This document shows positions 6,772 through 7,492 of a stretch of 7,492 nt of DNA, in pieces. The stretch spans positions 1-7,492 of the forward strand of contig JABDJM010000530.1 of assembly GCA_013002475.1 (NCBI GenBank). The letters are read 5' to 3'. Each line of letters opens with the position of its first letter. Position 1 is the first letter of the stretch. The notes beneath the pieces are model-generated. The model was not told where the DNA came from. It made no database searches and worked only from the letters and a program-made list of their open reading frames with translations. The translations under genes were made by a program, and so were the position numbers. This DNA is from Saprospiraceae bacterium. Lineage in GTDB: Bacteria; Bacteroidota; Bacteroidia; Chitinophagales; Saprospiraceae.

Positions 6772-7332
6772 ATGATCAATATGCGTTTTGGGATTTTATT
6801 ACTGCTAACACTATCATTGTTATCGACTGACCTGGTAGCCCAGAAATGGTTTACCCGGGATGGAAAAATTTCATTTTTCTCAGAGGCTCCTCTGGAAAAG
6901 ATCGAAGCTGAAAACAGCAGCGGGACCTCTGTTTTGGATGCTGAAAGCGGAAGGATAGAATTTGCTGTATTGATAAAAGGATTCCAATTTGAATCTGCTC
7001 TTATGCAAGAGCACTTCAATGAGAATTACATGGATAGTGATAAGTTCCCTAAAAGCACTTTCAAAGGATATATAGAAGACCCCGAAACCATTTTGTGGGA
7101 TCAGGATGGTGAATATGAAGTCTCGGTAAAAGGTGATCTGACGATTCATGGTGTTACCAAAGAAGTTTCTGTTCCGGCCAGCTTTTCAATGAAAGAAGGG
7201 TCATTAAGCGGTAACTGCACCTTCGTTGTTGCAGTGGCGGATTACGATATAAAGATCCCCAAATTAGTCCGTGAAAATATTGCCAAGGAGGTGGAGATCT
7301 CCGTACAAAGTGATTATAAGATTTTCCAATAG
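6772..7332 (+). CDS. Secreted YceI-family protein
   Basis: YceI proteins are periplasmic lipocalin-like barrels; characterised relatives bind polyisoprenoids such as ubiquinone-8 precursors or amides. Counting from the second ATG at 6781, residues 1-20 form a signal peptide ending LVA before Gln21. The barrel then shows FAVLIKGFQFESALMQEHFN (61-80), the characteristic NENYMDSDKFPKSTFKG segment (80-96), GDLTIHGVTKEV (118-129) and a closing YDIKIP strand (155-160). Total length is 183-186 residues, normal for a single-domain secreted member. The ATG at 6772 adds only Met-Ile-Asn and cannot be excluded; either start leaves at most 12 bases after the OB-fold stop, so the two are surely cotranscribed. 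Its place beside a c-type cytochrome makes a quinone- or isoprenoid-linked redox role attractive, but the ligand is inferred. Confidence 0.9.
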   Translation: MINMRFGILLLLTLSLLSTDLVAQKWFTRDGKISFFSEAPLEKIEAENSSGTSVLDAESGRIEFAVLIKGFQFESALMQEHFNENYMDSDKFPKSTFKGYIEDPETILWDQDGEYEVSVKGDLTIHGVTKEVSVPASFSMKEGSLSGNCTFVVAVADYDIKIPKLVRENIAKEVEISVQSDYKIFQ

Positions 7333-7347
7333 GCTCAAAAACCAACC

Positions 7348-7492
7348 ATGCACAAGGCTCTGATAATTTTTTATTCGATCTGGATCCTTTCTGCCAATTC
7401 TCTATTCTCTCAAGAGGAGGACTTATTATCCATGTTGGGTGATGATGAACCGACGCAGGAATATGTGGCGGCCTCCTTTAAGACTAATCGGG
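7348..7492 (+). CDS. Probable DUF5777-family outer-membrane beta-barrel protein (N-terminus only)
   Basis: ATG 7348 opens a frame that runs off the window after 48 codons. Residues 1-22 form a signal peptide (hydrophobic ALIIFYSIWILSA, cleavage after a Ser-Leu-Phe-Ser stretch before Gln22). The mature start, QEEDLLSMLGDDEPTQEYVA followed by ASFKTNR, is the opening I recall for DUF5777 proteins, where an acidic D-L-L-x-M-L stretch precedes T/Q-E-Y-V-x-A-x-F-K-T and the first barrel strand. In that family the rest is a barrel of roughly 300 residues, which would lie beyond the window. It begins 15 bases after the YceI stop, so it is the fourth gene of the string. The call depends on about 27 mature residues. 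Another Bacteroidota outer-membrane barrel family remains possible. Confidence 0.65.
   Translation, partial: MHKALIIFYSIWILSANSLFSQEEDLLSMLGDDEPTQEYVAASFKTNR

Noticed and set aside
7293..7302. Palindrome GGAGATCTCC near the end of the YceI gene
   Set aside because: It is within conserved coding sequence (Val-Glu-Ile-Ser) and has no partner element or T-run; a 10-base palindrome is expected by chance in a window this long more often than is useful.

Overview
The window looks like chromosome of a free-living Bacteroidota bacterium, by inference from protein types. It has a secreted M1 peptidase whose C-terminus is of a kind common in that phylum, signal peptides ending in Ala-Gln or Ser-Gln, start codons without Shine-Dalgarno sequences, and a cytochrome c / OB-fold / YceI / DUF5777-like gene string that I associate with this phylum. 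Base composition is moderate and codon use seems even, and I see no mobile element, CRISPR array, tRNA or rRNA.

Layout. On the minus strand, positions 1-1664 hold two genes read leftward: a stand-alone BioD-like/DRTGG protein (the N-terminal part of long phosphotransacetylases without the catalytic domain) and, 15 bases downstream, a multi-pass membrane protein cut by the window edge, probably a CPBP-family intramembrane protease. A 139-base divergent intergenic region (1665-1803) separates them from the plus-strand genes. It contains a symmetric nested dyad (1685-1744) and two A8 tracts. On the plus strand come a secreted M1 metallopeptidase (1804-4146), then an SSS-family sodium:solute symporter of the YidK/vSGLT type (about 4196-5851) whose first helix lies upstream of any ordinary start codon. 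After a 101-base gap comes a tight four-gene string: cytochrome c lipoprotein (5953-6339), membrane-anchored OB-fold protein (6361-6768), secreted YceI-family protein (6772 or 6781-7332) and the first 48 codons of a probable DUF5777 outer-membrane beta-barrel protein (7348 to the edge).

How the parts may work together. The last four genes are separated by 3-21 bases, and every product carries an export or membrane signal, so they probably form one operon for an envelope-located redox or lipid/quinone-related function. That function is not known to me. The peptidase and symporter look like nutrient acquisition: the first cleaves extracytoplasmic peptides and the second imports a sodium-coupled solute, probably a sugar or polyol. 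The most notable points are the symporter start anomaly, the concentric dyad between the divergent genes, and the uncharacterised four-gene envelope cluster.
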